Source: Oscillatoriales cyanobacterium (GTDB lineage: Bacteria; Cyanobacteriota; Cyanobacteriia; CACIAM-69d). From it: a stretch of 64,000 nt of DNA. The notes beneath the pieces were generated by a model, which made no database searches, was not told the origin of the DNA, and saw nothing but the letters and a program-made list of their open reading frames with translations. Shown here one piece after another: positions 18,150 to 27,297 of this stretch. Both the position numbers and the translations under genes were made by a program. Within the stretch, counting starts at the first letter, position 1. Each line of letters begins with the position of its first letter. The stretch lies in contig RDXB01000028.1 of NCBI GenBank assembly GCA_004292515.1, forward strand, positions 42,177 to 106,176, given 5' to 3'.

Positions 18150-18187
18150 AAAACGCTCTTGCCGGTTGGTGCAGGAGCGTTTTTGCT
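18150..18187 (+). terminator. Rho-independent terminator of psbEFLJ
   Basis: AAAACGCTC (18150-18158) pairs with GAGCGTTTT (18175-18183), loop of 16 bases, followed by T residues at 18181-18184. It lies 21 bases after the psbJ stop. Confidence 0.8.
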
Positions 18188-18373
18188 AAGTTTTTGCTAA
18201 GTAAACGGCTGGGCACGATTGCCCGGGCCACCGAGGGCAATCGGCGAGGAGGTTGCCTCAGGCTGTAAACTGGGCGCGATATACTGCATGTACGCTCGTT
18301 CCCGTCATTAGCAATTGATTGGGGACAGATTGGGACTGTTTCCTGTGCTGTTTTGGTTTGGATGCAAGTTGCA

Positions 18374-19048
18374 ATGACCTCGTTTTCCACGGCTCGATCA
18401 GATCTAAGCGAACTTCGACGACTCAAAAGTCTGTTGCCGCCCGAGCTACAGAGTTGGGTGACAGTTGAGAAGGCGATGGACATTAATCCTCCGCTGATTC
18501 GTTGCGAAGAAATTGGCAAGGATCAGGTGGAAATTCAGGTGGACTTGATCGCCTGGGAGCAGTTTGCAAAGGATCAGCGCAATTTGCTGTTCTGGCACGA
18601 GGTGGCTCGGATTCAGAACGATACGATTCCGCGCGATGGCTGGGAAATGGCGGCTCTGGCGATCGGGCTGGGCGGTGCTGTGGGTGAGCTGTGGGTACAA
18701 GATGGCTTGCTGCTGTTGCTGGCCCTGGGCCTGTGCGGTGTGTCTGGTTGGCGGCTCTACCAAAAGAACAGTAGCGATCGCCAGCTCAAGGAGTCGATCG
18801 AAGCCGATGACAAGGCGATCGCCCTAGCAACGCGGTTTGGCTACTCACTGCCGAATGCTTACAAGAGCTTGGGCAGTGCCCTCAAGGCCATGGTGGAGCA
18901 GACCCCTAAAAAGAAATTGCGCAGTCGCTACGAAGCGCGCTTGCAATCCCTGAAGCGCAGTGCAGCAAAAGCAAAAGCGCGCAACCAGGGTAATCCTTCC
19001 ATGGAGCCAAACTTCTATCGCGATCGCGACCAACAGTTGGAGTTTTAG
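18374..19048 (+). CDS. DUF3318-family membrane protein
   Basis: A protein of 224 residues of the cyanobacteria-restricted DUF3318 family, function unknown. The N-terminal half includes LPPELQSWVTVEKAM and WEQFAKDQRNLLFWHEVARIQ. Two adjacent hydrophobic segments at about 88-125 suggest a hairpin in the membrane. The C-terminal 60 residues are strongly basic and probably helical (KKKLRSRYEARLQSLKRSAA). The ATG at 18374 is preferred over an upstream start at 18353 since the family usually begins close to SDLSELRRLK. Confidence 0.7.
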   Translation: MTSFSTARSDLSELRRLKSLLPPELQSWVTVEKAMDINPPLIRCEEIGKDQVEIQVDLIAWEQFAKDQRNLLFWHEVARIQNDTIPRDGWEMAALAIGLGGAVGELWVQDGLLLLLALGLCGVSGWRLYQKNSSDRQLKESIEADDKAIALATRFGYSLPNAYKSLGSALKAMVEQTPKKKLRSRYEARLQSLKRSAAKAKARNQGNPSMEPNFYRDRDQQLEF

Positions 19049-19508
19049 GGACTGAGGGAGCCAAGCCCGGAGTGAGGGAGTTTCGCCCATTGCTCTAATA
19101 ATCCTCTACCCCTTTGCCAGTGACTGGCTAGTGGCGCACTAGACCTCTTGCACAAGTCAGCTAGCAGCCTTCATCCCCCGACCTCTGCTCCCGAGGGAGG
19201 CGAAGGGAACCCAGAAATCAGAGTTTTCAGCGATTGTGTTGCGGGCTTGCAAGTTCCTCTCCCGACTTGGGAGCGGGAACTAAGGTGAGGGTCGGGATTG
19301 GTGTCAGGGGTCTGCCTGCTGACAGTCTACCTGCTGACAAATGATTTCAGCGATTGATGTAGCCAGCCATTGTTGTAATGGCTGGCTATTTGGCGCTCAG
19401 TTCCCTTGGCGGCAACGGTGAATAGACTTTAGGGCCGATGGGCTTTGGGGCCTGTCGTCATTGGCCGGGCACAAGCTGAAACGGTTGATTTTCCATACGG
19501 CGATTGCC
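19049..19508. other. Intergenic region with a dispersed GC-rich repeat
   Basis: No gene is supported between the DUF3318 gene and the convergent cyanophycinase gene. It contains the repeat listed at 19172-19297 and, near 19348-19390, the interrupted palindrome AGCCAGCCATTGTTGTAATGGCTGGCT. Confidence 0.5.
19172..19297. repeat. Copy of a dispersed GC-rich element (relative at 60.8 kb)
   Basis: The right end GTTCCTCTCCCGACTTGGGA-GCGGGAACTAAGGTGAGGGT closely matches GTTCCCCTCGCCCGACTTGG-CAGAGGGGCTAGGGGTGAGGGT at about 60819-60860. The left ends also share CTGCTCCC followed by GAAG and GG-rich words. Such non-coding repeats are frequent in cyanobacterial genomes. Confidence 0.65.
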
Positions 19509-20366
19509 CTAGCGCACAGGGCCGGTGCTCACCACCCGTCGTAGGGGAATTGAGTAGCGATCGCCATAACTGAGCACGTTTAGGCGCAGGCTGTGCAAAC
19601 TAACGGGATCGGTTGCACCGACCAGGGATTGGTTGGTGTAGGTCATGTCGGCCGCATCCACGATCGTGACAGTGCCTTTACCCAAAACCTCAATCACACC
19701 GTCATCTTCAAAACAGGCGCAGGTGTCTTCGTCGATGCCGATGCCGAGGCGATCGGGATGTAAGGACACGGCACTCAACAACCGCGCCATCCGATTGCGA
19801 TTGTGGAAATGCTGGTCAACGATCGTGTGGGGCAACACGCCAAACCCGGTGGCCATGTCCACCAGCGATCGGTTAGGAGATTCGCCCGAACCGCCACCAG
19901 CAATCATATGGTGGCCCATCACCGCCGCTCCAGCGCTGGTGCCGGCTAGGGTGATGTCAAACCGGTGAACCCGATCGAGAATGCTGTTCATCAAGCGTGT
20001 GTCGGCCAACAGCCCGCACAGGCGCAACTGGTCGCCGCCGGTCATGAACACACCCGTGCAGGTTTGGGCGTATTCCAAGTAGCTGGCGTTTGTGCCCTGG
20101 TCGCGATCGCGCACATCCAGGATTTCGACGGAGGTGGCCCCCATGCTCTCAAAGATACTGCGGTACTTGCTGCCGATCACGGCTGGTTCCCGCGAGGCGC
20201 TGGGAATGATGGCAATGCGCGCTCCAGCGCCCCCCGATCGCTGAAAGAAGGCGTGCAGAATTTCACGACCGTGAATTTTGTCTTCTGCGCCGCCAATGAC
20301 CATGACTGCGGCTTTAACGGCTTGGGGGGTGGAGCGATCGAGCATGCGCGTATGAGCTTGCACCAT
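19509..20366 (-). CDS. cphB: Cyanophycinase
   Basis: A serine-type exopeptidase (S51 family, 285 residues) that breaks the nitrogen store cyanophycin into beta-Asp-Arg dipeptides in the cytoplasm. Typical motifs: VIGGAEDK near the start, the substrate-site MTGGDQLRL, and the nucleophile motif AGTSAGAAVMG with Ser144. DQHFHNRNRMARL and GIGIDEDTC follow in order. The usual partner, cyanophycin synthetase cphA, is not in the window; upstream is a non-coding stretch and then rpiA. RNase-like or isoaspartyl relatives are less likely given the full motif set. Confidence 0.95.
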   Translation of the reverse strand: MVQAHTRMLDRSTPQAVKAAVMVIGGAEDKIHGREILHAFFQRSGGAGARIAIIPSASREPAVIGSKYRSIFESMGATSVEILDVRDRDQGTNASYLEYAQTCTGVFMTGGDQLRLCGLLADTRLMNSILDRVHRFDITLAGTSAGAAVMGHHMIAGGGSGESPNRSLVDMATGFGVLPHTIVDQHFHNRNRMARLLSAVSLHPDRLGIGIDEDTCACFEDDGVIEVLGKGTVTIVDAADMTYTNQSLVGATDPVSLHSLRLNVLSYGDRYSIPLRRVVSTGPVR

Positions 20367-20909
20367 GGACTTAGACAGGCGAGGAGGGGGTCAAAAAGCG
20401 ATAACGAGCGGCTTGCTGGGGCCTAGCCGGGGCTAACCCAGCAGGGTGCCTATTCATCAACCACTTTCTCAACTACCCTTCCGTTCAGCAAGCCATTCCC
20501 AAATCAATGAAGCGTTGCTGAACGGGGTTGGAGTGACATTGAAGCCTTAATTGCAACCCATTGGGGAGATTGCTTGTGAGGCTGTGGAGCGATCGCTTCA
20601 GTTGGGCTGAACGATTGAGTGGGATCAATGCATTTGGCCAAGCGATCGGGCGACTCATTCGCAGGGATGTCGCACAGATATTTAATCATCTTTCCATCCT
20701 GCAATTGGCAAAGATTTTGACCGACAGAAAACGAGCCTTGGGCGGTTGGCTGGGTAATTTAGCCTGAATTGATCGTTCCTGGAGGCCACTGTGTGCCAAC
20801 CTAGCCCACCGGGGTGATCCCCGTGAGGTTGTGGGTGGGCTGCCGCTAGACCCAGCTAATCTGGGGGCGATCGGCTGGGTTGCGGCATCGGTGGGGTTGG
20901 AACTGGTGA
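20367..20909. other. Intergenic region between cphB and rpiA
   Basis: No supported gene. Reading frames of 66-68 codons on both strands around 20504-20767 show no recognisable sequence. Just after the rpiA stop (20800-20840) AGCCCACC can pair with GGTGGGCT around an inner CGGGG/CCCCG stem, but no T run follows on either strand. Confidence 0.45.
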
Positions 20910-21620
20910 TTACAGCTCGCGGACGCGGGGTTCACCATCAATAATTTCGCCAATCAAGATGCGATCGGCTGCGCCCACAAACAGACCGTTTTCCAACACG
21001 CCAGGAATGTTGTTCAGTTCTTTTTCCAAGCTGGCCGGATCGGCGATTCCTTGGGGGAATTTCACATCCAACACCAAGTTGCCTTGATCGGTGACGACGG
21101 GGCCGGCTTTTTTCACGGCCATGCGCAGTTGGGGTTCGCCCCCCAAGGCGGCGATCGCCCGCTTCACTGGTTCTAGGGCCATGGGCAGCACTTCCACCGG
21201 CAGCAGAAAGGTGGTTCCCAGCAGATCCACCAGCTTGGTGCCATCCACCACCACAATAAATTCATCGGCCAGGCAGTCCACGATTTTTTCGCGGGTGTGG
21301 GCTGCGCCGCCGCCCTTGATTAGGTTCTTTTGGGGATCGACTTCATCGGCCCCATCGATCGCCACATGGATGCGATCGACATCGTTGGGCGTGGCTAGCG
21401 GAATGCCGTATTGCTTGGCTAGCACTTCCGACTGGAACGAGGTGGGCACGCCGATAATATTGCTCAGTTCGCCCGATTGCAGGCGCTCACCCAAATATTG
21501 AATGGCAAAGGCTGCCGTCGAACCGCTGCCCAATCCCACAACGGTTCCCGACTTGACTTGAGCCACCGCAGCACGGGCCACTTGTTGCTTCATGATGGTT
21601 GCGGGATCGGTCTGGCTCAT
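20910..21620 (-). CDS. rpiA: Ribose-5-phosphate isomerase A
   Basis: RpiA (236 residues) interconverts ribose 5-phosphate and ribulose 5-phosphate in the Calvin cycle and the pentose phosphate pathway. Family motifs: [20 protein letters not shown] for phosphate binding, AIDGADEVD with the catalytic Asp, and [15 protein letters not shown] with the catalytic Glu/Lys region. Length is normal. It is transcribed alone, divergent from the TPR gene. Confidence 0.97.
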   Translation of the reverse strand: MSQTDPATIMKQQVARAAVAQVKSGTVVGLGSGSTAAFAIQYLGERLQSGELSNIIGVPTSFQSEVLAKQYGIPLATPNDVDRIHVAIDGADEVDPQKNLIKGGGAAHTREKIVDCLADEFIVVVDGTKLVDLLGTTFLLPVEVLPMALEPVKRAIAALGGEPQLRMAVKKAGPVVTDQGNLVLDVKFPQGIADPASLEKELNNIPGVLENGLFVGAADRILIGEIIDGEPRVREL

Positions 21621-21806
21621 GGAAACTCCTGTAATAGGGATTAAATGATTGATTTGATCATGGATTAGACAGGGTTCATTAAAACACCACTGGTTGGTTG
21701 GGATCGCGATCGAGCCTTTCGGGATTCAACGCAGCCCCGGCGGGTGAAGCGACTTGCGGGCTAATCCTAATGGCGGCTCAACCGATGCCAACGCCCCATC
21801 AGCACT

Positions 21807-23522
21807 ATGGCGCAGGATCAAGTAATGCAGGCAGAGGCGGCGATCGCAGCGGCGGAACAGGCTTGGCGATCGGGACAGATTACGGAGGCGATCGCCCAAG
21901 CACGAACAGCGGTGAAGCTGGCTCCCCAACGACCAGAACCCTATCGTTGGTTGGGCAATGGCTTGCAGGCTCTGGAGCAATGGGCGGCGGCAGACCGGGC
22001 CTATCAACGGGCGATCGGCCAGCAACCGGCCTGGGCGGAAGTCTGGGCCAATCGGGCAGCGATCGCCTACAAGCAAGGGGACTGGGTACAGGCCACCGAC
22101 CGCTACGGCCAGGCGATCACCCTGGATCCCAGCTTGCCGGAGGTGCATTTGCTGCTGACTCAAGCCCTGTGTCGGCAAGGCCGCTGGCCCGAGGCGGCCC
22201 GCGCGGTGGCCGAGGCCCTGGCGCGATCGCCCGACAGTGCTATGGCGCACCTGTTGCAAAGTTGGATCGCCCTCGATCGGGAAGATTACGACTTGGCCTT
22301 GGTAGAACGGGCCGCCCGCCGATCGCTTGATCTCAATCCGAACTATCCGGGGGCCTGGTTCCAGTGGGGGCGGATTTGTTTTTACCGCGAGGACTTTCGG
22401 GAGGCGATCGCAGCCCATCGGCGAGGGTTGGGCTTGGCTCCACCCGATCCGGGGGTACTGGCGCGCACTTGGGGGGCGATCGGCAACTGTCACTTCGAGC
22501 TGGCGGAACTGGACGCGGCCGCCGCTTGCTATGACGAAGCCCTCCGCCACCAGCCCGACGAACCCGACACCCACTGGGGCCGCGCCAATCTGCTGCTGCA
22601 TCGCGGCGACTATGCCCAGGGCTTTGCGGAATTTGAGTGGCGCTGGCCAAGGGTGCTGCCGCGCCGCCCCTTTGCCCAGCCGGCCTGGAATGGCGAGCCG
22701 ATTGCGGGGCAAACGATTTTGGTCTATGCCCAATGCGGCTTGGGCGACATTTTGCACCTGGCCCGCTACTTGCCGCTGCTGGCCGAGCGGGGGGCGCGGG
22801 TGGTGGTGGAGTCGCCCCAGGCCACGGCGCGGCTGTTGGCGGCCATGCCCGGTGTGGCGCGGGTGCTGCTCCAGGGCGAGGCCCTGCCCCCGTTTGATTG
22901 GCAAATTTCCTTTTTGAGTTTGCCCAAGGTGTTTACGCCCAGCTTGGCGGCAATTCCCCCGCAGATGCCCTACCTGTCGAGCGGGGCCACGGATTGGCGA
23001 CCGGAGGCCGATCGCCCCTTCAATCGCGCCAAACTCCAGGTGGGCCTCGCCTGGGCCAGCGGCCGCCAAACCAGCCGCGATGGTAAACGCGACTACCGCA
23101 ATCGATCAATTCCGCTGGTGGACTTGCTGGCGGCGGTGGATTTGCCAGGGGTGCAACTGCACGGGTTGCAGGTGGGCGAGGATGGGGCGGCGATCGAACC
23201 CTTCCCCCAAGTCGAGGACTGGCGCGATCGGCTCAGGGACTTTGCGGACACGGCGGCCCTAGTCGATCGGCTGGATTTGGTAATTTGTGTGGATACCTCC
23301 GTCACCCACTTGGCGGGCGGCTTGGGCAAACCCACTTGGGTGCTGTTGCCCCATATGCCCAATTGGCGCTGGATGCTCGATCGCGCCGACTGTCCCTGGT
23401 ATCCAACGATGCGCCTGTTTCGGCAGCCGCAACCGAAGGACTGGGCGGCGCTGTTGCGATCGGTGCGATCGTCCCTGCAAGCGGTGGTTCAAGATCCGCA
23501 ATTGCTGGTGAACTCGATCTAG
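21807..23522 (+). CDS. TPR-repeat protein with C-terminal glycosyltransferase-like domain
   Basis: The protein has 571 residues. About eight tetratricopeptide repeats fill residues 5-290, for example EPYRWLGNGLQALEQWAAA and GAWFQWGRICFYREDF. The C-terminal part (about 310-560) resembles GT9/GT41-type domains often fused to TPRs: ILVYAQCGLGDILHLARYL, then LVICVDTSVTHLAGGLGKP, which in GT9 enzymes is the sugar-nucleotide region, then PHMPNWRWMLDR. The substrate is unknown, and protein or surface-polysaccharide glycosylation are both possible. The TPR repeats are very GC-rich, which produces long artefactual frames on the other strand. Confidence 0.82.
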   Translation: MAQDQVMQAEAAIAAAEQAWRSGQITEAIAQARTAVKLAPQRPEPYRWLGNGLQALEQWAAADRAYQRAIGQQPAWAEVWANRAAIAYKQGDWVQATDRYGQAITLDPSLPEVHLLLTQALCRQGRWPEAARAVAEALARSPDSAMAHLLQSWIALDREDYDLALVERAARRSLDLNPNYPGAWFQWGRICFYREDFREAIAAHRRGLGLAPPDPGVLARTWGAIGNCHFELAELDAAAACYDEALRHQPDEPDTHWGRANLLLHRGDYAQGFAEFEWRWPRVLPRRPFAQPAWNGEPIAGQTILVYAQCGLGDILHLARYLPLLAERGARVVVESPQATARLLAAMPGVARVLLQGEALPPFDWQISFLSLPKVFTPSLAAIPPQMPYLSSGATDWRPEADRPFNRAKLQVGLAWASGRQTSRDGKRDYRNRSIPLVDLLAAVDLPGVQLHGLQVGEDGAAIEPFPQVEDWRDRLRDFADTAALVDRLDLVICVDTSVTHLAGGLGKPTWVLLPHMPNWRWMLDRADCPWYPTMRLFRQPQPKDWAALLRSVRSSLQAVVQDPQLLVNSI

Positions 23523-23808
23523 ACGTTGCCGCATCCAGCGAGGACTAGGGCGATCGACCATTTTGGGTTTTGGCCAGCCGTTGATCCGGAATTTCCGAAT
23601 CGGTCTGTTAAGTTCAAAGTACAGCAGCCAAGCTGATGGTGTTCGCGATCGCGCGGCCCCACCGAGTGTGGCGCTGCGGCATAGCCGATGATGGGTGAAA
23701 TTGCGGGTGCTGTGTTGTCGCTTGCCCACAATTTCGCCGCGATTGGGCGATTGTAAGTTGATGTGTTTTATGGACGACCGATCGGCCAGCAGAGTAGAGG
23801 GGCAATCC

Positions 23809-25239
23809 ATGAAGATTCGAGCCAAACAAGCCCGCGCGATCGCTTGGGCAACCGTCGCCGCCATGGGCCTGCTTGGCGGATGGCCCGACCCAGCGCGATC
23901 GCAACCCAGTGCGGTTCCCCAGCGCCTCGCCCAGTCCGGTGGTGATGAGGAGGTAAACATGCAGGTCTATCGGGCTGCTAGCCCCGCCGTGGTTTCGATC
24001 GACACCGACACCAGCACCGGCAGCGGCAGCATCATCAGCCCCGATGGCTTGGTGCTAACCAATGCCCATGTGGTGGACGATGCCGCTAGCCCGGTCACGG
24101 TGATTTTGGCCGACGAGCGCAAGTTTGAAGCGGATATTTTGGGCTTTGCGGAAGGCAGCTTGGATTTGGCACTGCTCAAAATTCGGGGAGCCAGCAACCT
24201 GCCTGTGGTGCAAATTGCTCCGCCAGGGTCGGCGGAAGTGGGCCAGCGGGCCTTTGCGATCGGGAATCCCTTTGGCAAGTTTCAGGGCACCTTCACCGTC
24301 GGCATTGTCAGCCGCCTCGACAACACCGAGGGGCTGATCCAAACCGACGCAGCCATTAACCCCGGTAACTCCGGCGGCCCGCTGCTCAACAGCAAGGGCC
24401 AGATGATCGGGGTGAACACGGCGATTTTTGCCGATCGCGACGGGGGCGGCAACATCGGCATTGGTTTTGCGATCGCCACCGACCGAGTCATGGGCTTTTT
24501 GCAGGCGGCCAAAGAAGGGCGACTGCGGCCCTCAATTCCCACAGCAACCCTGGCCCTCAATAGCCAACCGGTGGCGGGCCAACTGGCCGAGGGCGATCGG
24601 GTGCTCAGTCAGGACAAAACCCTCTACGACACCTTTACGTTTGCGGGGGAAGCGGGCGATCGGGTCACCCTCGACTTGGCGAGTCCCGACTTTGACGCTT
24701 ATTTGATTGTCTGGCAGCCCGACGGCGAGGAACTGGCCCAGGACGACGACGGCGGGGGCCAAAGCAATGCAAGGGTTTCGGTGGTGTTGCCAACCAATGG
24801 CACTTACACCGTATTTGTGAACACGGCCGCAGCGGGGCAACAGGGACGCTACACCCTCAGCGCCCGCTCCGGTGGGCCGCGCACCGCCAACCCCGGCTCC
24901 CGATCGGGTTCGGTGCTGTTGCAAGAGGCGGGCCGGCTCGGGGCGGATTCACCCCGGTTGCAATCGGACAACAGCCCCTACCAGGAATATCGGCTCAACG
25001 GGCGCGCGGGTCAAAAAATCGCGATCGATCTGGTGAGCAGTGACTTCGATCCCTATTTGATGGTGGCCGATCCCCAAGGCGGCAAGCTGGCTGATGCCGA
25101 CGACATCAGCGAGACCGATCAGAATGCCTCTTTGGTCGTGGAGTTGCCCACCACGGGCACTTACCGCCTGATTGTCAATGCCTACGATCCCAATGGCCGT
25201 GGTAACTACCGGCTGACGGTGCGGGAGGTGGGGCCGTAA
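23809..25239 (+). CDS. Exported trypsin-like serine protease with two PPC domains
   Basis: A protein of 476 residues. The signal peptide (about 1-33) has a basic start and ends near PARSQP. The trypsin-like S1 domain has a full triad: His87 (LTNAHVVDD), Asp119 (GSLDLALLKI) and Ser188 (NPGNSGGPLL). These sequences match the HtrA/Deg type. Instead of a PDZ domain, two pre-peptidase C-terminal domains follow at about 255-360 and 370-472 (DFDAYLIVWQPDGEELAQDD and DFDPYLMVADPQGGKLADAD). PPC domains usually appear on secreted proteases. The start at 23809 has GAGG upstream; earlier in-frame Met codons to 23695 would bury the signal peptide. Confidence 0.85.
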   Translation: MKIRAKQARAIAWATVAAMGLLGGWPDPARSQPSAVPQRLAQSGGDEEVNMQVYRAASPAVVSIDTDTSTGSGSIISPDGLVLTNAHVVDDAASPVTVILADERKFEADILGFAEGSLDLALLKIRGASNLPVVQIAPPGSAEVGQRAFAIGNPFGKFQGTFTVGIVSRLDNTEGLIQTDAAINPGNSGGPLLNSKGQMIGVNTAIFADRDGGGNIGIGFAIATDRVMGFLQAAKEGRLRPSIPTATLALNSQPVAGQLAEGDRVLSQDKTLYDTFTFAGEAGDRVTLDLASPDFDAYLIVWQPDGEELAQDDDGGGQSNARVSVVLPTNGTYTVFVNTAAAGQQGRYTLSARSGGPRTANPGSRSGSVLLQEAGRLGADSPRLQSDNSPYQEYRLNGRAGQKIAIDLVSSDFDPYLMVADPQGGKLADADDISETDQNASLVVELPTTGTYRLIVNAYDPNGRGNYRLTVREVGP

Positions 25240-25301
25240 TATCTCGGTCATATCCTGGGAGACCCCGAAACGGTTGATTTCCCGTTCCCCAGCCGTTGTA
25301 A

Positions 25302-25372
25302 CAAGGGGCTTAAGCCCCTTGCTACCCCACGGTCTCGTACCGGTAGAATCGGGGTTTGGGGCAATTTGACAA
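25302..25372. repeat. Palindromic dispersed element, copy A
   Basis: CAAGGGGCT-TA-AGCCCCTTG at 25302-25321 is a perfect palindrome with a two-base loop. GGCAATTTGACAA at 25360-25372 is the other conserved part. The complement matches the copy at 56161-56231 in order and spacing, so the two are inverted copies of one element. It also lies where a terminator for the protease gene would be expected. Confidence 0.75.
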
Positions 25373-25432
25373 CAGATCCTAGCCGCTCTGCGTCACGGGA
25401 TTGCGAGATTGATGCTGGATTGCCAAAGCTAC

Positions 25433-25456
25433 AAAAGCCCCGACTAGCGGGGCTTT
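25433..25456 (-). terminator. Terminator of tRNA-Val
   Basis: AAAAGCCCC (25433-25441) pairs with GGGGCTTT (25449-25456). Read on the minus strand, the GC-rich stem is followed by TTTT and lies eight bases after the tRNA 3' end. Confidence 0.8.
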
Positions 25457-25464
25457 CTGGAAAA

Positions 25465-25538
25465 TGGACGTAACTGGACTCGAACCAGTGACCCCCACGA
25501 TGTCAACGTGGTGCTCTAACCGACTGAGCTATACGTCC
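25465..25538 (-). tRNA. tRNA-Val (anticodon GAC)
   Basis: The 74-base minus-strand sequence folds as a cloverleaf. The acceptor stem is GGACGTA/TACGTCC with discriminator A. The D arm has GCTC/GAGC, the anticodon stem CCACG/CGTGG with loop TTGACAT, and the T arm ACTGG/CCAGT with TTCGAGT. The anticodon GAC reads valine codons GUC and GUU. CCA is not encoded. Confidence 0.95.
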
Positions 25539-25685
25539 GCAACGGGCTATAACCATAACACGATTGTTTGGGAACCGTAAAGTAGTTTGCTAAATTGCGG
25601 GCGATCGACAACCCTGGCGAGTCACGCGCAAGCCGGCAACTGTGATGGGGGTGCTTGGCAATTTGACAACCAAAGGCATGGACAG

Positions 25686-26258
25686 ATGAGCACAGCAACT
25701 GGGAGTACAGCGGGTCGGTGGCGCTGGGCAATGGCGTTGGGAGCTTTAGCAACTGGCTGGGCGATCGCCCCTGTCCAAAGTGCGCCGCCGCCTCAGATCG
25801 ACCCGGTGGTGCAATTGCAGGCGCACAATGCCTGTCGCAGTTGTGATTTGCGCTATCGAGACCTGACGGGGCTGGATCTCGAAGGAGCGGACTTGCGATC
25901 AGCAAATTTATATGGGGCTAATTTGCGAGGCGTGAATCTGCAAAAGGCTGACCTGCGCGGAGCTAACCTGGGCGCAGTGGATGGCCAACGGGCAGACTTG
26001 CGCGGAGCCAATTTGCACCGGGCTAATTTGCGATCGGCTAATTTGCAAGCAGCCCAACTCGACAAGATTGATTTGACACGATCAAATCTGATGTTTGTGG
26101 ACTTTCGCGGGGCTAGTTTAGCCGGGGCCAATTTGCGCGATTCACAGTTGGTGAATATTCGCAGCGAAGGGGCCGAACTTTGTGGGGCCACAATGCCCAA
26201 CGGGACGCTGGTGCGACAGACCTGCATTGAACCCAAGCCCGAACCCAATAAGCTCTAA
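25686..26258 (+). CDS. Exported pentapeptide-repeat protein
   Basis: This 190-residue protein has a signal-type N-terminus (MALGALATGWAIAPVQSA), a CRSC motif, and then pentapeptide repeats of the A(D/N)LxX type from about 60 to 165 (ADLRSANLYGANLRGVNL). These repeats form a square right-handed beta helix. It belongs with two other exported pentapeptide proteins in this window (57038-57553 and 61108-61839), which share the layout signal peptide, short helix, CxxC, repeats. Function is unknown; many cyanobacterial ones are thylakoid-lumen or periplasmic. Start at ATG 25686; the frame runs upstream to 25587 without support. Confidence 0.85.
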   Translation: MSTATGSTAGRWRWAMALGALATGWAIAPVQSAPPPQIDPVVQLQAHNACRSCDLRYRDLTGLDLEGADLRSANLYGANLRGVNLQKADLRGANLGAVDGQRADLRGANLHRANLRSANLQAAQLDKIDLTRSNLMFVDFRGASLAGANLRDSQLVNIRSEGAELCGATMPNGTLVRQTCIEPKPEPNKL

Positions 26259-26267
26259 AAAATAGGG

Positions 26268-27227
26268 CTAAAGCCGCTTATCGATCATGTCGGCCAACAG
26301 GGCCAAAATACCCGTTTGGGTAGCCGCCATCAACAGGATCAACGTGGCTTCGGTGAGGTCATGGCGAATAAAAATATCCTGACCGAGAGAAACGCTAAAG
26401 CCGATTAGGAAGGCGATCGAAATCGGCATCAAAATTCGCATCGGCGCGAAATATAGCCCCGTGCGCAAGATGATTTGTACAAAGCGCAGGGTATCGCGAA
26501 TGGGCTTGATTTTGCTGCGGCCTTGGCGAGGGTGGTAGTCGATCGGCTCGTAATGGACAGCATAGCCATTGGTGAGCATGGCGACGGTGATCGTTGTGGT
26601 GAAGCTAAAGGTATTGGGCAAGATATTAAGAAAGCGGTTGGCAATTTCTTTGCGAAAAATCCGCAGCCCGCTATTGAGATCAGGGATTTTAGTCGTTGTA
26701 ATCCACTCGGCAAACCGCACCAGAAACCACTTGGGAATCTTACGCAAATTAGAGTATTGAACATTTTCGCCTGTGCGCGAACCGACAACCATATCGGCTT
26801 GCTTGAATTGGACTAATTGCACCAATTCAGGAATTCGTTCGTTGGGATATGTGCCGTCTGCATCGGTAATCACAATCAGGGAATATTTGGCATAGCGAAT
26901 ACCCGTTTTAAGAGCAGCACCATAGCCTCGATTGATGTTGTGGTCAATAACGCGAATCCCTGGCAGTTGATGCAAAATTTCGCCCGTGCGATCGCGCGAT
27001 CCATCATTGACCGCAATGATTTCGTAGCGACCTGGATAGGATTTTAAAGTCTCTTGCAGGTTGAGAATGGTGGGTGCAACTCCAAGTTCTTCATTAAAAA
27101 CTGGTAATACTAGCGAAAAATCTGGATAGTCTATTTCTGTGAATTGTTGTGATTGATCGCCCGCCGATACCGCCTCCGTTAGGTTTTCAACGGATGGATT
27201 GTTGGTGAATTCCTGGCGGTTTGTCAT
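26268..27227 (-). CDS. Family 2 glycosyltransferase (polyprenyl-phosphate sugar transferase type)
   Basis: An enzyme of 319 residues. The GT-A domain (about 30-255) shows LVLPVFNEELGVAPTILNL, IIAVNDGSRDRTGEIL and the metal-binding ITDADGTYPNERIPEL. RHDL-preceding and C-terminal hydrophobic segments (about 235-310) form two or three membrane helices. Similar proteins make polyprenyl-phosphate mannose or glucose for cell-surface glycosylation. The start at 27227 (MTNRQEF) is chosen. The longer frame to 27344 would begin with LIALLIALLIAL, which is only the product of a DNA tandem repeat. It ends ten bases from the convergent pentapeptide gene. Confidence 0.85.
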   Translation of the reverse strand: MTNRQEFTNNPSVENLTEAVSAGDQSQQFTEIDYPDFSLVLPVFNEELGVAPTILNLQETLKSYPGRYEIIAVNDGSRDRTGEILHQLPGIRVIDHNINRGYGAALKTGIRYAKYSLIVITDADGTYPNERIPELVQLVQFKQADMVVGSRTGENVQYSNLRKIPKWFLVRFAEWITTTKIPDLNSGLRIFRKEIANRFLNILPNTFSFTTTITVAMLTNGYAVHYEPIDYHPRQGRSKIKPIRDTLRFVQIILRTGLYFAPMRILMPISIAFLIGFSVSLGQDIFIRHDLTEATLILLMAATQTGILALLADMIDKRL

Positions 27228-27297
27228 TGGAATTATCGATCGCGATCGATCGGGAAAATTGAGCGGGCAATGGTCAAAGGGGCGATCGCTCGGGAGG

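Noticed and set aside
20504..20767. Small genes of 66-68 codons on both strands
   Set aside because: No ribosome binding site, no recognisable sequence, and the two frames overlap on opposite strands, as expected by chance.
21726..23069. A 447-codon open frame on the minus strand
   Set aside because: It lies antisense to the TPR glycosyltransferase gene, whose plus-strand protein has clear repeats and motifs. The antisense product is Gln/Arg/Gly rich without any recognisable domain, an effect of high GC.
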